A stretch of DNA of 8,578 nucleotides from an uncultured Dysgonomonas sp. (lineage in GTDB: Bacteria > Bacteroidota > Bacteroidia > Bacteroidales > Dysgonomonadaceae). Below the pieces are notes generated by a model. The model ran no database searches. It was given only the letters and a program-made list of their open reading frames with translations, and was not told where the DNA came from. The DNA is taken from contig CALYRA010000025.1 of assembly GCA_945292135.1 (NCBI GenBank), forward strand, positions 1 through 8,578, read 5' to 3'. Made by a program: the position numbers and the translations under genes. Numbering within the stretch: position 1 is the first letter of the stretch; each line of letters begins with the position of its first letter. Shown here piece by piece: positions 1 through 6,459 of this stretch.

Positions 1-510
1 AATCACAAGATTAAATATCAGGTTAACGATATATTGCTAAACATTAAAAATCTTCAATCAATATTTATCCCGGTCAATAAAGTCGGAAAACAATCTAAAA
101 AAATTGCTGCACAAGTAAACGAGGCTTTTGAATCTGATAATCAAATAATAACCTTTCCGGCAGGACTGTGTTCGCGAAAAATAAACGGAAAAATATATGA
201 TTTGGATTGGAAAAAAAATTTTATTCAAAAAGCTATTGAAACAAAAAGAGATATAGTTCCGGTCTATTTTAAAGGTCAGAATTCAAATTTCTTTTATAGA
301 TTTGCAAATATTAGGAAGTCATTAGGCATTAAGTTTAATATTGAAATGCTATTTCTACCCGATGAAATGTTTAAAAATAGAAATGAAACTTTTTCTATTA
401 TATTCGGTAAACCCATTCCCTACAGCATTTTCGATAATACGCGAAATACTGTACAGTGGGCTGAATTTATGAAAGAGCAAACGTATAATTTAGCAAAAAC
501 AGATAAATAG
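1..510 (+). CDS. glsA: PlsC-family acyltransferase, GlsA-like (3' part; 5' end outside window)
   Basis: The reading frame is open from the first base, so the gene starts upstream; the TTG at 34 is internal and not a credible start. About 169 C-terminal residues are visible. Counting from base 1, FPAGLCSRK (about residues 57-65) matches block III of the PlsC/LPLAT family (usually FPEGxxS), and IVPVYFKG (about 84-91) matches block IV. The HxxxxD catalytic block would lie upstream. Family members acylate a hydroxyl group at the inner membrane using acyl-ACP or acyl-CoA. The next gene, 5 bases downstream, resembles GlsB. In Bacteroides the GlsB/GlsA pair makes glycine lipids: GlsB N-acylates glycine and GlsA O-acylates the 3-hydroxy group of that chain. 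The specific role is inferred from this pairing; a generic lysophospholipid acyltransferase is the alternative. Confidence 0.8.
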   Translation, partial: NHKIKYQVNDILLNIKNLQSIFIPVNKVGKQSKKIAAQVNEAFESDNQIITFPAGLCSRKINGKIYDLDWKKNFIQKAIETKRDIVPVYFKGQNSNFFYRFANIRKSLGIKFNIEMLFLPDEMFKNRNETFSIIFGKPIPYSIFDNTRNTVQWAEFMKEQTYNLAKTDK

Positions 511-515
511 AAGTC

Positions 516-1565
516 ATGGAAAATATAATCGGTCCTATCGACCGCGAAATATTGAAAGCGGAATTAAGCAAAGACAAGTTTTTGCGAAAAACAAATCGTG
601 CCAATAATGAAATATATATCATAACTCACCATAATTCGCCTAATGTCATGCAAGAAATAGGGCGATTACGTGAAGAGGCTTTTCGATTCTATGGCGGAGG
701 AACAGGTTTTTCCACAGATATAGACGAATATGATATTATGGACAATCCATATAAACAATTGATCGTTTGGGATCCTGAATCCGAGAAAATATTGGGAGGA
801 TATCGTTTTATATGTGGACCTGATATCAAGTTTGACGAGAATGGCGAACCTCATTTGGCGACATCACATTTATTCCATTTCAGTCAAAAGTTTATAGATG
901 AATATTTGCCTTATACCTTTGAGCTTGGACGTTCTTTTGTAACGCTTGAATACCAGTCTACCAGATCAGGGACAAAAGGTATTTTTGCTTTGGACAACCT
1001 TTGGGATGGTTTGGGTGCTTTATGGGTCGCTGATCCCTCGATGAAATATTTTTTTGGGAAAGTTACCATGTATGATACTTACAATACGACCGCAAGAGAC
1101 ATGATCCTATATTTCATGAACAAGCATTTTCCTGATTACGAACGACTTATTTACCCCAAAAAACCTCTTGAAATAATTACCGATAAGAAAAATCTTGAAA
1201 AACTATTTTCGGGAGACACTTTCAAAGCCGATTATAAAATACTAAACGCAGCGGTAAGAAAACTTGATTTAAATATACCTCCTCTTGTAAACGCTTATAT
1301 GAGTCTTTCGCCGCAAATGAAAGTATTTGGCACGGCAGTTAATGATGAATTCGGAAATGTTGAGGAAACAGGAATCCTCATCGCTATGGAAGAAATACTG
1401 GAAGAAAAGAAAAAGCGTCATATAGAATCCTATCTCAATGACAACCCTTCCAAACGCTTCTTAAAAAGACTTCGCCAAATGATCAATTGGAATTGGACAA
1501 ATGAGAAAACCGAAGACAAACCCCAAAAAGTGAAAAAAAGCATCTGGAGTAGGAAAAAAAATTAA
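516..1565 (+). CDS. glsB: GNAT-type glycine N-acyltransferase, GlsB-like
   Basis: This 349-residue protein belongs to the OlsB/'hemolysin' group of GNAT-fold acyltransferases, which move a 3-hydroxy-acyl chain from acyl-ACP to an amino acid amine. Family-typical stretches are IGRLREEAFRFYGGGTG (about 48-64), DIDEYD (68-73), QLIVWDPES (81-89), ILGGYRF (92-98) and ELGRSFV (136-142). From memory these resemble Bacteroides GlsB, which makes N-acyl-glycine (commendamide), the precursor of glycine lipids. The C-terminus from about 297 is rich in Lys and Arg, which would suit binding to the inner face of the membrane. The ATG at 516 lies 5 bases after the glsA-like stop, so the two are probably co-transcribed and translationally coupled. 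No domain is missing. Ornithine instead of glycine as the amine acceptor cannot be excluded from sequence alone. Confidence 0.85.
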   Translation: MENIIGPIDREILKAELSKDKFLRKTNRANNEIYIITHHNSPNVMQEIGRLREEAFRFYGGGTGFSTDIDEYDIMDNPYKQLIVWDPESEKILGGYRFICGPDIKFDENGEPHLATSHLFHFSQKFIDEYLPYTFELGRSFVTLEYQSTRSGTKGIFALDNLWDGLGALWVADPSMKYFFGKVTMYDTYNTTARDMILYFMNKHFPDYERLIYPKKPLEIITDKKNLEKLFSGDTFKADYKILNAAVRKLDLNIPPLVNAYMSLSPQMKVFGTAVNDEFGNVEETGILIAMEEILEEKKKRHIESYLNDNPSKRFLKRLRQMINWNWTNEKTEDKPQKVKKSIWSRKKN

Positions 1566-1749
1566 CGCTCTCCGCAACTGACTATTCATTTTCCGGAGAC
1601 AGAATATAAATGTAAAACATTCAGTCAAAGATATATCTCCAATAAATGTTTAGTCTATAGTCCAAATCAGAATTATATAAGAAGAAGGATAAAGATTGCT
1701 AATTTATTGAAAAGAACAAAAATCATCTGACATTTTATCGTATAGATTA

Positions 1750-1780
1750 TTGGCAAAACATTAATCAAGAAAATACTTTG
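1750..1780 (+). promoter_or_regulatory. Putative Bacteroidetes-type promoter for maf
   Basis: TTGG at 1750-1753 and TACTTTG at 1774-1780 resemble the Bacteroidota -33 (TTTG) and -7 (TAnnTTTG) elements, separated by 20 bases. The -7 box is one base shorter than consensus. It would start a transcript about 50 bases before the maf ATG. The rest of the 1566-1836 gap shows no RNA gene and no convincing coding sequence. Confidence 0.35.
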
Positions 1781-1836
1781 GATAGGAGAAGTATTTCTGC
1801 AAAAATGATTTGGTTAAAACTCAATAATAATAAATT

Positions 1837-2418
1837 ATGAACAATTTGTCACAATATAACATAATCCTTGCATCCAATTCGCCACGTCGTAAAGAACTAT
1901 TATCAGGATTAGATTTACAATTTGAAGTTAAAACACTTCCAGATATAGATGAATCTTTCCCTTTGAACTTAAAAGGTGAAGATATTGCTATTCACATAGC
2001 GGAGAAAAAAGCTAATGCTCACAGAACCTTAATTAAAGACGATAAAACGTTAGTTATTACAGCTGATACAATTGTGGTTTTAGATGGAAAGGTATATGGC
2101 AAACCCAATAATAAAGAGGAAGCCAAACAAATGTTACGAGAATTGTCCGGAAAAAAACACCTTGTAATAACAGGCGTTTGTATAACTACGAACGACAAAC
2201 AACGGGCGTTTAGCGTTTCTTCCGAAGTTAGTTTCGCTATGCTCGAAGAGGATGAAATAGATTATTACGTGAATAAATATAAACCTTTAGATAAAGCAGG
2301 AGCTTACGGTATACAAGAATGGATAGGATATATCGCTGTCGAGTATTTATCAGGCTCATATTTCAATATTATGGGGCTACCTGTACAACGGTTGTACCAA
2401 GAATTAAAGGGGTTTTAA
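1837..2418 (+). CDS. maf: Maf-family nucleoside triphosphate pyrophosphatase
   Basis: The protein has 193 residues, the normal length for Maf. Such enzymes hydrolyse nucleoside triphosphates to the monophosphate and pyrophosphate, clearing modified or non-canonical nucleotides in the cytoplasm. The N-terminal signature SNSPRRKELL is at 13-22, the catalytic aspartate is in ADTIVV (D77), VYGKP is at 86-90, and DKAGAYGIQ is at 152-160. The last motif is typical of the dTTP/UTP-preferring YhdE subgroup rather than the 7-methyl-GTP (YceF) subgroup. The ATG at 1837 is in an A/T-rich context without a clear Shine-Dalgarno, as is usual in this phylum. It stands alone, 271 bases after the glsB-like gene, and its 3' end overlaps the tail of a decayed methyltransferase gene on the other strand. 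Confidence 0.93.
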   Translation: MNNLSQYNIILASNSPRRKELLSGLDLQFEVKTLPDIDESFPLNLKGEDIAIHIAEKKANAHRTLIKDDKTLVITADTIVVLDGKVYGKPNNKEEAKQMLRELSGKKHLVITGVCITTNDKQRAFSVSSEVSFAMLEEDEIDYYVNKYKPLDKAGAYGIQEWIGYIAVEYLSGSYFNIMGLPVQRLYQELKGF

Positions 2419-2856
2419 TTGATAGATACATTCTGAATCCTCATCATCTCTCAAGTGATGAAGGACTGCTCCTGTCATTATTATATCATATTGTCTTCTT
2501 CATGCTCAATTTCTATCACATCTCCTTGCAATAAAATAATGAAGCTACTTACCACATTTGCAAGTCTCTTTTTTGCCCCATTTAACATTTGAAACTGAAG
2601 TCCATCATTATACAATTAAAATTTGATATCTTAGATAGTTTTTAAGGGGTATTGTTTCCAACAGGGCAACCAATATCTAATAGATTGTCGGCACCAGAGT
2701 AAAGTTTTTTAGCTGAATCCGTAATTATTTGTAAAGAAAGGGTAGCATCACTGTTGAAACCTGTTGTCCTGTATTCAAATCAGATAAGCGTTCCGCATCA
2801 TTATCAAAACGTTCTTTTATTTCATCAACGTAGATTTGTTCGCCATTCTTTGTTCT
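2404..2856 (-). pseudogene. Decayed class I SAM-dependent methyltransferase
   Basis: No intact frame exists, but conserved pieces follow one another in the right order on the minus strand. 2856-2761 encodes VDEIKERFDND and LNTGQQ. 2755-2642 encodes DATLSLQIITDSAKKLY and the SAM-binding motif I as LDIGCPVGN (normally LDIGCGAGN). After an in-frame TAA at 2642-2644, 2638-2582 encodes LSKISNFNC. 2591-2481 encodes AKKRLANV and LLQGDV. 2478-2404 encodes MTGAVLHHLRDDED. Joining them needs three frameshifts and one stop read-through. No start codon is left, and everything after the HHLRDDED region, probably 80-90 residues, is gone. The remnant stops at the 3' end of maf, so a deletion probably ended there. 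The family resembles UbiE/Cfa-like small-molecule methyltransferases; the original substrate is unknown. It begins about 20 bases after the CapA-family stop and may once have shared its transcript. Confidence 0.8.
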
Positions 2857-2875
2857 TTATAGGCTTACAGAAAAA

Positions 2876-4066
2876 CTATTTGGGTAAAATCAATCCGTCA
2901 TCACCTATCGTAATAACATTTTTCATTTCGGGAAAGTCTGTATTCGTCAAATCCCTAACAACATTCAATACCCTTTTATTTTCATCAATTTTCACAGGTT
3001 GGTGCTTTACCTGATAGGTGGAAACTAATTCTGCTTTTAAAAATTTACCTTTATTATCAGTATATATTTTATAAATCGGAGCCAAACCATTTACTCCTGA
3101 TATATTGACCCTATCATATGTACAAAAATTACCCATACTGTATGTTATAAAGCGATCTTTATATACTTCAACGGCGCGCGTCACATGAGGTCCGTGACCG
3201 AGTAATATATCTGCACCGGCATCAATCATCTTATGCGCAAATTCATATACATTTCCCCTGTTTTCACTTAGGAATGTTTCCGGTTTTCGAGTTACATGCT
3301 GATATTTAGCTCCCTCTGCTCCTCCATGAAACGACACTATCACAATATCGCATTCATCCGCTAATTTTCGTACGATTTCCTGCGCTTCGGTTATCTTTCT
3401 GAGATCTACGGTTCCTGTATTAGGAGCAAAAGCGCAAAATCCATATTTTATATTATTAATTGTAAATGTAGTTGTAGGACAATAATCAGCCAATCCGGCA
3501 AAATGGATTCCTGCTTTTGACAAAGTTTGGACAGTTGATTTACGACCTTGATCTCCAAAATCGCCGACATGATTATTCGCAACGCTCAACAAATTAAATC
3601 CTGCGTCTTTGAAACAATTCACAAAACTTGTAGGCATACCAAACGTGTAACATACACGAGGATTTGAACATCGCTTTCCCCCAACCTTACTATCGGTAAG
3701 AACTCCTTCTAAATTGCCAAAGACTATATCTCCTGAACTCAATACGGATTTTACTTCACTAAGTTGCGGAGAACAATTATTATTGGGAGGTAAGAAGCCA
3801 TTTGGAACAATAGTACCCATCATAATATCTCCGACGGCCACGACTTTTACGGTATCTGAATGTTTTAAAGTCGCTATTGACTCTTTTGGTCTTACATCCG
3901 GAACATCAATACCTATATATTTTTCTTCAATAGGTTCAATAGTATCTTGGGAGGCGTCGACTTCATCAATTTTATATGATATCTTTTGAACAGGTTGTTT
4001 CGATTGACAGCCATAAGCTGCGATAAAAAGTACAGAAATCGTGATAACTAATAGAGTCTTATGCAT
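2876..4066 (-). CDS. CapA-family lipoprotein (PgsA/CapA-like metallophosphatase fold)
   Basis: Translated from the ATG at 4066 the protein has 396 residues. A TTG twelve bases further upstream is in frame, but the ATG is preferred because GGAAAG lies 5 bases before it and the signal peptide then starts normally. Residues 1-20 (MHKTLL to AAYGC) form a lipoprotein signal with Cys20 as the lipidated residue; Tyr at -2 makes the lipobox slightly unusual. The CapA domain follows, with GDIMMG (79-84), GNLEG (117-121), NNHVGDFGDQG (164-174), FHGGAEG (246-252), GHGPHV (290-295) and MGNF (311-314), the His/Asp/Asn pattern of the calcineurin-like metallophosphatase fold. Family members are linked to poly-gamma-glutamate capsule synthesis, but no PgsB/PgsC partners are present here, so its substrate is unknown. 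It is transcribed alone from its own promoter, toward the methyltransferase remnant. Confidence 0.88.
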   Translation of the reverse strand: MHKTLLVITISVLFIAAYGCQSKQPVQKISYKIDEVDASQDTIEPIEEKYIGIDVPDVRPKESIATLKHSDTVKVVAVGDIMMGTIVPNGFLPPNNNCSPQLSEVKSVLSSGDIVFGNLEGVLTDSKVGGKRCSNPRVCYTFGMPTSFVNCFKDAGFNLLSVANNHVGDFGDQGRKSTVQTLSKAGIHFAGLADYCPTTTFTINNIKYGFCAFAPNTGTVDLRKITEAQEIVRKLADECDIVIVSFHGGAEGAKYQHVTRKPETFLSENRGNVYEFAHKMIDAGADILLGHGPHVTRAVEVYKDRFITYSMGNFCTYDRVNISGVNGLAPIYKIYTDNKGKFLKAELVSTYQVKHQPVKIDENKRVLNVVRDLTNTDFPEMKNVITIGDDGLILPK

Positions 4067-4098
4067 AATTCTTTCCAATAAATAATAATTATTACTGC

Positions 4099-4106
4099 CA
4101 AAAATA
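4099..4106 (-). promoter_or_regulatory. -7 element upstream of the CapA-family gene
   Basis: Read on the minus strand this is TATTTTTG, an exact match to the Bacteroidota -7 consensus TAnnTTTG. A degenerate -33 candidate (GTTTC) lies about 17 bases further upstream. It sits 33 bases before the ATG at 4066. Confidence 0.5.
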
Positions 4107-4122
4107 CTGAAAATATTTCAGT
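4106..4122. promoter_or_regulatory. 17-base palindrome in the CapA-gene promoter, possible operator
   Basis: ACTGAAAATATTTCAGT has two perfect 7-base arms around a 3-base centre. It touches the -7 box and fills the space between it and the -33 candidate, where a bound dimeric repressor would block RNA polymerase. No regulator gene is adjacent, so this is inference from position and symmetry. Confidence 0.35.
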
Positions 4123-4149
4123 TGAAACGATTGTTTGTTTAAGCTTTAT

Positions 4150-4178
4150 AAAAAAAAGCCGGTGAAAATCCGGCTTTT
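4150..4178 (-). terminator. Rho-independent terminator of the inositol-phosphate synthase gene
   Basis: AAAAGCCGG (4154-4162) pairs perfectly with CCGGCTTTT (4170-4178) around a 7-base loop. On the minus strand the hairpin is followed by a run of eight T (complement of A4150-A4157), partly in the stem. It lies 22 bases past the synthase stop codon. It may also act weakly on the plus strand, where CTTTT ends the stem. Confidence 0.88.
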
Positions 4179-4200
4179 CTATATTATTTAATAGTAGATA

Positions 4201-5496
4201 TTAATCAATGAAGTCAACTGTTTCTTCGCCAATCATTTTACGAAGTGTATTTTTTAACTTCACGTATTGGATAAATAAGTCATGTTCTGCAATTTTAGCA
4301 GGTTCGTGCATCGGACTTTTAAAATAGAATGACAACCAATCCTGAATTCCACTCATCCCGGCACGTTGTGCCAAGTCCATAAATAAAACTAAGTCCAGAC
4401 ACAATGGGGCTGCCAAAATCGAGTCGCGGCAAAGAAAATCTACTTTCAATTGCATTGGATATCCTAACCATCCGAAAATATCTATATTATCCCAGCCTTC
4501 TTTATTGTCTTTGCGAGGTGGATAGTAATTGATACGAACCTTATGATATACATTTCCATAAAGCTCCGGATATAACTCGGGTTGAAGTACATTATGTATA
4601 ACAGAAAGTTTGGATTCTTCTTTTGTCTTGAACGATCCCGGATCGTCAAGTACTTCTCCATCACGATTGCCAAGGATATTCGTTGAGAACCATCCATTAA
4701 GACCTAACATACGGGTTTTAATCATTGGAGACAATACTGTTTTAAGCATTGTCTGTCCTGTCTTAAAGTCCTTACCGCAAATAGGAGTTTGAGTCTTTTC
4801 GGCAAGTTGCCACATTGCGGGAATATCAACTGTTAAATTGGGCGCGCCATTAATGTAAGGTATACCCATCGAAACACATGCGTAAGCATAGATATTTGAA
4901 GGCGCAATGTCTTTGTGATTTTCTTTTAATCCTTTTTCGAACGAGGCTAATGTCTTGTGGACTTCGCCAAGAGGGGTAAATACTTCCGTACTTCCACACC
5001 AGATAACAACTATACGATCACAGTTATTTTCTTTTTTGAAGTTTTCGATGTCTTGTTTTACCTGCTCCATCAAGTCCCATTTAGTAGAACCCGATTTAAC
5101 CCATGTACCATGTAAACGCTTTACAAAGTTTTGATCGAAAACAGCTTTCATTGGTTTGATAGCTTTCATTTCGTCTTTGACTTTGTCCAAATCTTCATTT
5201 GTCAAAACTTCGGCATGTTTTGCAGCTTCATAAGCGTCATCTTCAAAGATATCCCATCCTCCGAATACAATGTCGTTAAGATCTGCCAAGGGTACTGCGT
5301 CTTTAATCTTAGGGAAGCGGTTTTCTTCTCTTTTCCCTAAACGCATTGTAGCCAATTGCGTAATTGAACCGACAGGAACTCCCAAACCTTTACGCGCTAA
5401 TAACGTTCCTGCCATGAATGTTGTTGCCACAGCACCAACACCTACCGAAAGAATGCCAAGTCTTCCCTTGGCTTCTTTTACTTGTACTTTTACCAT
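4201..5496 (-). CDS. ino1: Inositol-3-phosphate synthase (MIPS)
   Basis: The 431-residue enzyme converts D-glucose 6-phosphate to 1D-myo-inositol 3-phosphate in the cytoplasm, using NAD+ in an internal redox cycle. The Rossmann glycine-rich loop is GILSVGVGAVATTFMAG (14-30). Catalytic-core motifs include PNLTVDIP (219-226), GKDFKTGQTMLKTVLSP (241-257) with its lysines, STNILGNRDG (271-280), the DSILAAPLCLDL helix (358-369) and LSFYFKSP (388-395) with Lys393. All key family positions that can be recognised are present. The ATG at 5496 directly follows a tandem A/T repeat. The gene is last in the minus-strand cluster, 227 bases after the HAD gene, so it may have its own promoter, and it is closed by the hairpin at 4150-4178. 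In Bacteroides a homologous synthase supplies inositol for phosphatidylinositol and inositol sphingolipids; the same general role is inferred here. Confidence 0.95.
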   Translation of the reverse strand: MVKVQVKEAKGRLGILSVGVGAVATTFMAGTLLARKGLGVPVGSITQLATMRLGKREENRFPKIKDAVPLADLNDIVFGGWDIFEDDAYEAAKHAEVLTNEDLDKVKDEMKAIKPMKAVFDQNFVKRLHGTWVKSGSTKWDLMEQVKQDIENFKKENNCDRIVVIWCGSTEVFTPLGEVHKTLASFEKGLKENHKDIAPSNIYAYACVSMGIPYINGAPNLTVDIPAMWQLAEKTQTPICGKDFKTGQTMLKTVLSPMIKTRMLGLNGWFSTNILGNRDGEVLDDPGSFKTKEESKLSVIHNVLQPELYPELYGNVYHKVRINYYPPRKDNKEGWDNIDIFGWLGYPMQLKVDFLCRDSILAAPLCLDLVLFMDLAQRAGMSGIQDWLSFYFKSPMHEPAKIAEHDLFIQYVKLKNTLRKMIGEETVDFID

Positions 5497-5521
5497 TTTT
5501 AAGTTATAATTTTAAGTTATA
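5497..5521. repeat. Tandem 12-base repeat abutting the synthase start codon
   Basis: TTTTAAGTTATA occurs at 5497-5508 and again at 5510-5521, a 13-base period. On the minus strand the second copy ends at the base before the ATG at 5496, so the repeat forms the translation-initiation region. It may keep the start site unstructured or bind a regulator; neither is shown. Confidence 0.6.
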
Positions 5522-5549
5522 CTGCAACCCGCAGCTTACATTAAATTCT

Positions 5550-5567
5550 GTCATTCCAACGAATGAC
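5550..5567. promoter_or_regulatory. Short perfect inverted repeat upstream of the synthase gene
   Basis: GTCATTC and GAATGAC form a 7-base stem around the loop CAAC, 54 bases before the synthase ATG. No T-run follows on either strand, so it is not a typical terminator. It could be an operator or a leader hairpin. Confidence 0.3.
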
Positions 5568-5632
5568 ATATAATAGAATAGCATCAAGTGTACATTAACT
5601 ACCATTTTATTATCCCAACCCGATATTTTCCA

Positions 5633-5651
5633 TTTCAAAAGAAATTTGAAA
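5633..5651. repeat. Short perfect inverted repeat TTTCAAA-N5-TTTGAAA
   Basis: The two 7-base arms (5633-5639 and 5645-5651) are perfectly complementary around AGAAA. They lie in the HAD-synthase spacer, within the beta-barrel-like frame, so the symmetry may be accidental. A protein-binding site is an alternative. Confidence 0.25.
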
Positions 5652-5723
5652 CTTCCATTATTGGCAGCAATAATACAGCTGGCACTATAATATCATCAAA
5701 AAACCAAGTACATTACTTTCATG

Positions 5724-6449
5724 TTATTTCAACTGAAAGACATCCTTCAACTCCATGAAGTTCGTGATTACTACGTCTGCAGTAGCATTTTCGTCATCCT
5801 TTTCCCATCCAAGTCCTTTCAACCAAATAGTTTTACATCCTGTTTTCGTTGCCGGAATTATATCTTTACCGTGTGAATCGCCAATAACAACAATTTCTTC
5901 AGCAGACATATTCAACTCGTCAACACCTAATCCGAATATTGCAGGATCGGGCTTTCGAACGCCAACAACGGCTGATTCGATAATCGAATCAAAACATTCA
6001 AAAATTCCAAAATCTCTTAACACTGCGTTGACATTTCCATAGAAATTGGAAACAAGAACCATTGGATATTTTTTGTGTAAATCAACAAGAACAGGTTTCT
6101 CCTCCGAGATAAGATTGCGGACAAAGTTATAACATTGATCTGAAACCGCAACAATATATGATTCTGATTTGTCTTCTTTTCTCAGGTATCCGTTATCTAC
6201 CAAATATTTAATTTGTAAATCAACCTTCTTTTTTAACAATATCTGAAAATTATCTTCGGGCATAATAACAAGATTGGTAGCCAAATACCGTTCACCATAT
6301 ACGTATGCTTCTCGAAATTGTTCTTTCGTTACAGGTATATTGTTATTCTGATAGGATTCCCATAATACTTCAGCCCAATGTTTCCCATTGCTGTCTATCG
6401 TTCCTCCATAATCGAAGATTATTCCTTTTATTTCATCTATATTTATCAT
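5724..6449 (-). CDS. HAD-superfamily (subclass IA) protein with altered motif I
   Basis: The 241-residue protein has the HAD layout: motif I FDYGGTIDS (12-20) with nucleophile Asp13, a helical cap (about 20-110), motif II VLVSNF with Ser134, motif III RKPDP with Lys166, and motif IV VVIGDSHGKD (187-196) with Asp191 and Asp196. The second Asp of the usual DxDGT, the general acid/base in HAD phosphatases, is replaced by Gly15. The HAD phosphonatases, which have DxAGT, also lack it. The protein may therefore be a weak or unusual phosphatase or do other phosphoryl chemistry. It starts 10 bases after the CDP-alcohol transferase stop, so it is in the same transcript. In other pathways an inositol-phosphate lipid must be dephosphorylated after transfer, which makes that an obvious but unproven job for it. 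Confidence 0.85.
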   Translation of the reverse strand: MINIDEIKGIIFDYGGTIDSNGKHWAEVLWESYQNNNIPVTKEQFREAYVYGERYLATNLVIMPEDNFQILLKKKVDLQIKYLVDNGYLRKEDKSESYIVAVSDQCYNFVRNLISEEKPVLVDLHKKYPMVLVSNFYGNVNAVLRDFGIFECFDSIIESAVVGVRKPDPAIFGLGVDELNMSAEEIVVIGDSHGKDIIPATKTGCKTIWLKGLGWEKDDENATADVVITNFMELKDVFQLK

Positions 6450-6459
6450 CGTACTTTTA

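Larger units (their letters stand above)
5504..5692 (-). pseudogene. Possible tail of an outer-membrane beta-barrel protein
   Basis: A 62-codon open frame fills most of the HAD-synthase spacer. It is bounded upstream by TGA at 5693-5695 and ends with TAA at 5504-5506. It has no start codon until codon 30. The product ends in alternating polar/apolar, aromatic-rich stretches (FKFLLKWKISGWDNKMVVNV, then EFNVSCGLQYNLKL), a pattern like the last strands of a porin, although the final residue is Leu rather than Phe. No signal peptide or N-terminal part is visible. I cannot assign a family. A chance open frame in A/T-rich DNA is possible. Confidence 0.28.

Noticed and set aside
1568..1599. Inverted repeat TCTCCG...CGGAGA after the glsB-like gene, possible terminator
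   Set aside because: The 6-base stem encloses a 19-base loop and no T-run follows, so it is too weak to call.
1566..1730. Frame that stays open past the glsB stop codon for about 55 codons
   Set aside because: The product resembles nothing I recognise and has no start codon or coding character; chance in A/T-rich DNA is the simpler reading.
1989..2418. Maf motif DKAGAYGIQ followed by EW instead of the more usual Gly, as a possible active-site change
   Set aside because: From memory this is the usual form in Bacteroidales Maf proteins, so it is a lineage trait and not unusual.
2319..3014. Two plus-strand open frames (2319-2534 and 2754-3014) in and beside the gap after maf
   Set aside because: They overlap maf or the CapA-family gene and lie opposite the methyltransferase remnant, whose motifs explain the region better.
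4067..4078. In-frame TTG start giving the CapA-family protein four more residues
   Set aside because: The TTG overlaps the GGAAAG that serves the ATG at 4066, and the extra residues MERI would precede a signal peptide that is complete without them.
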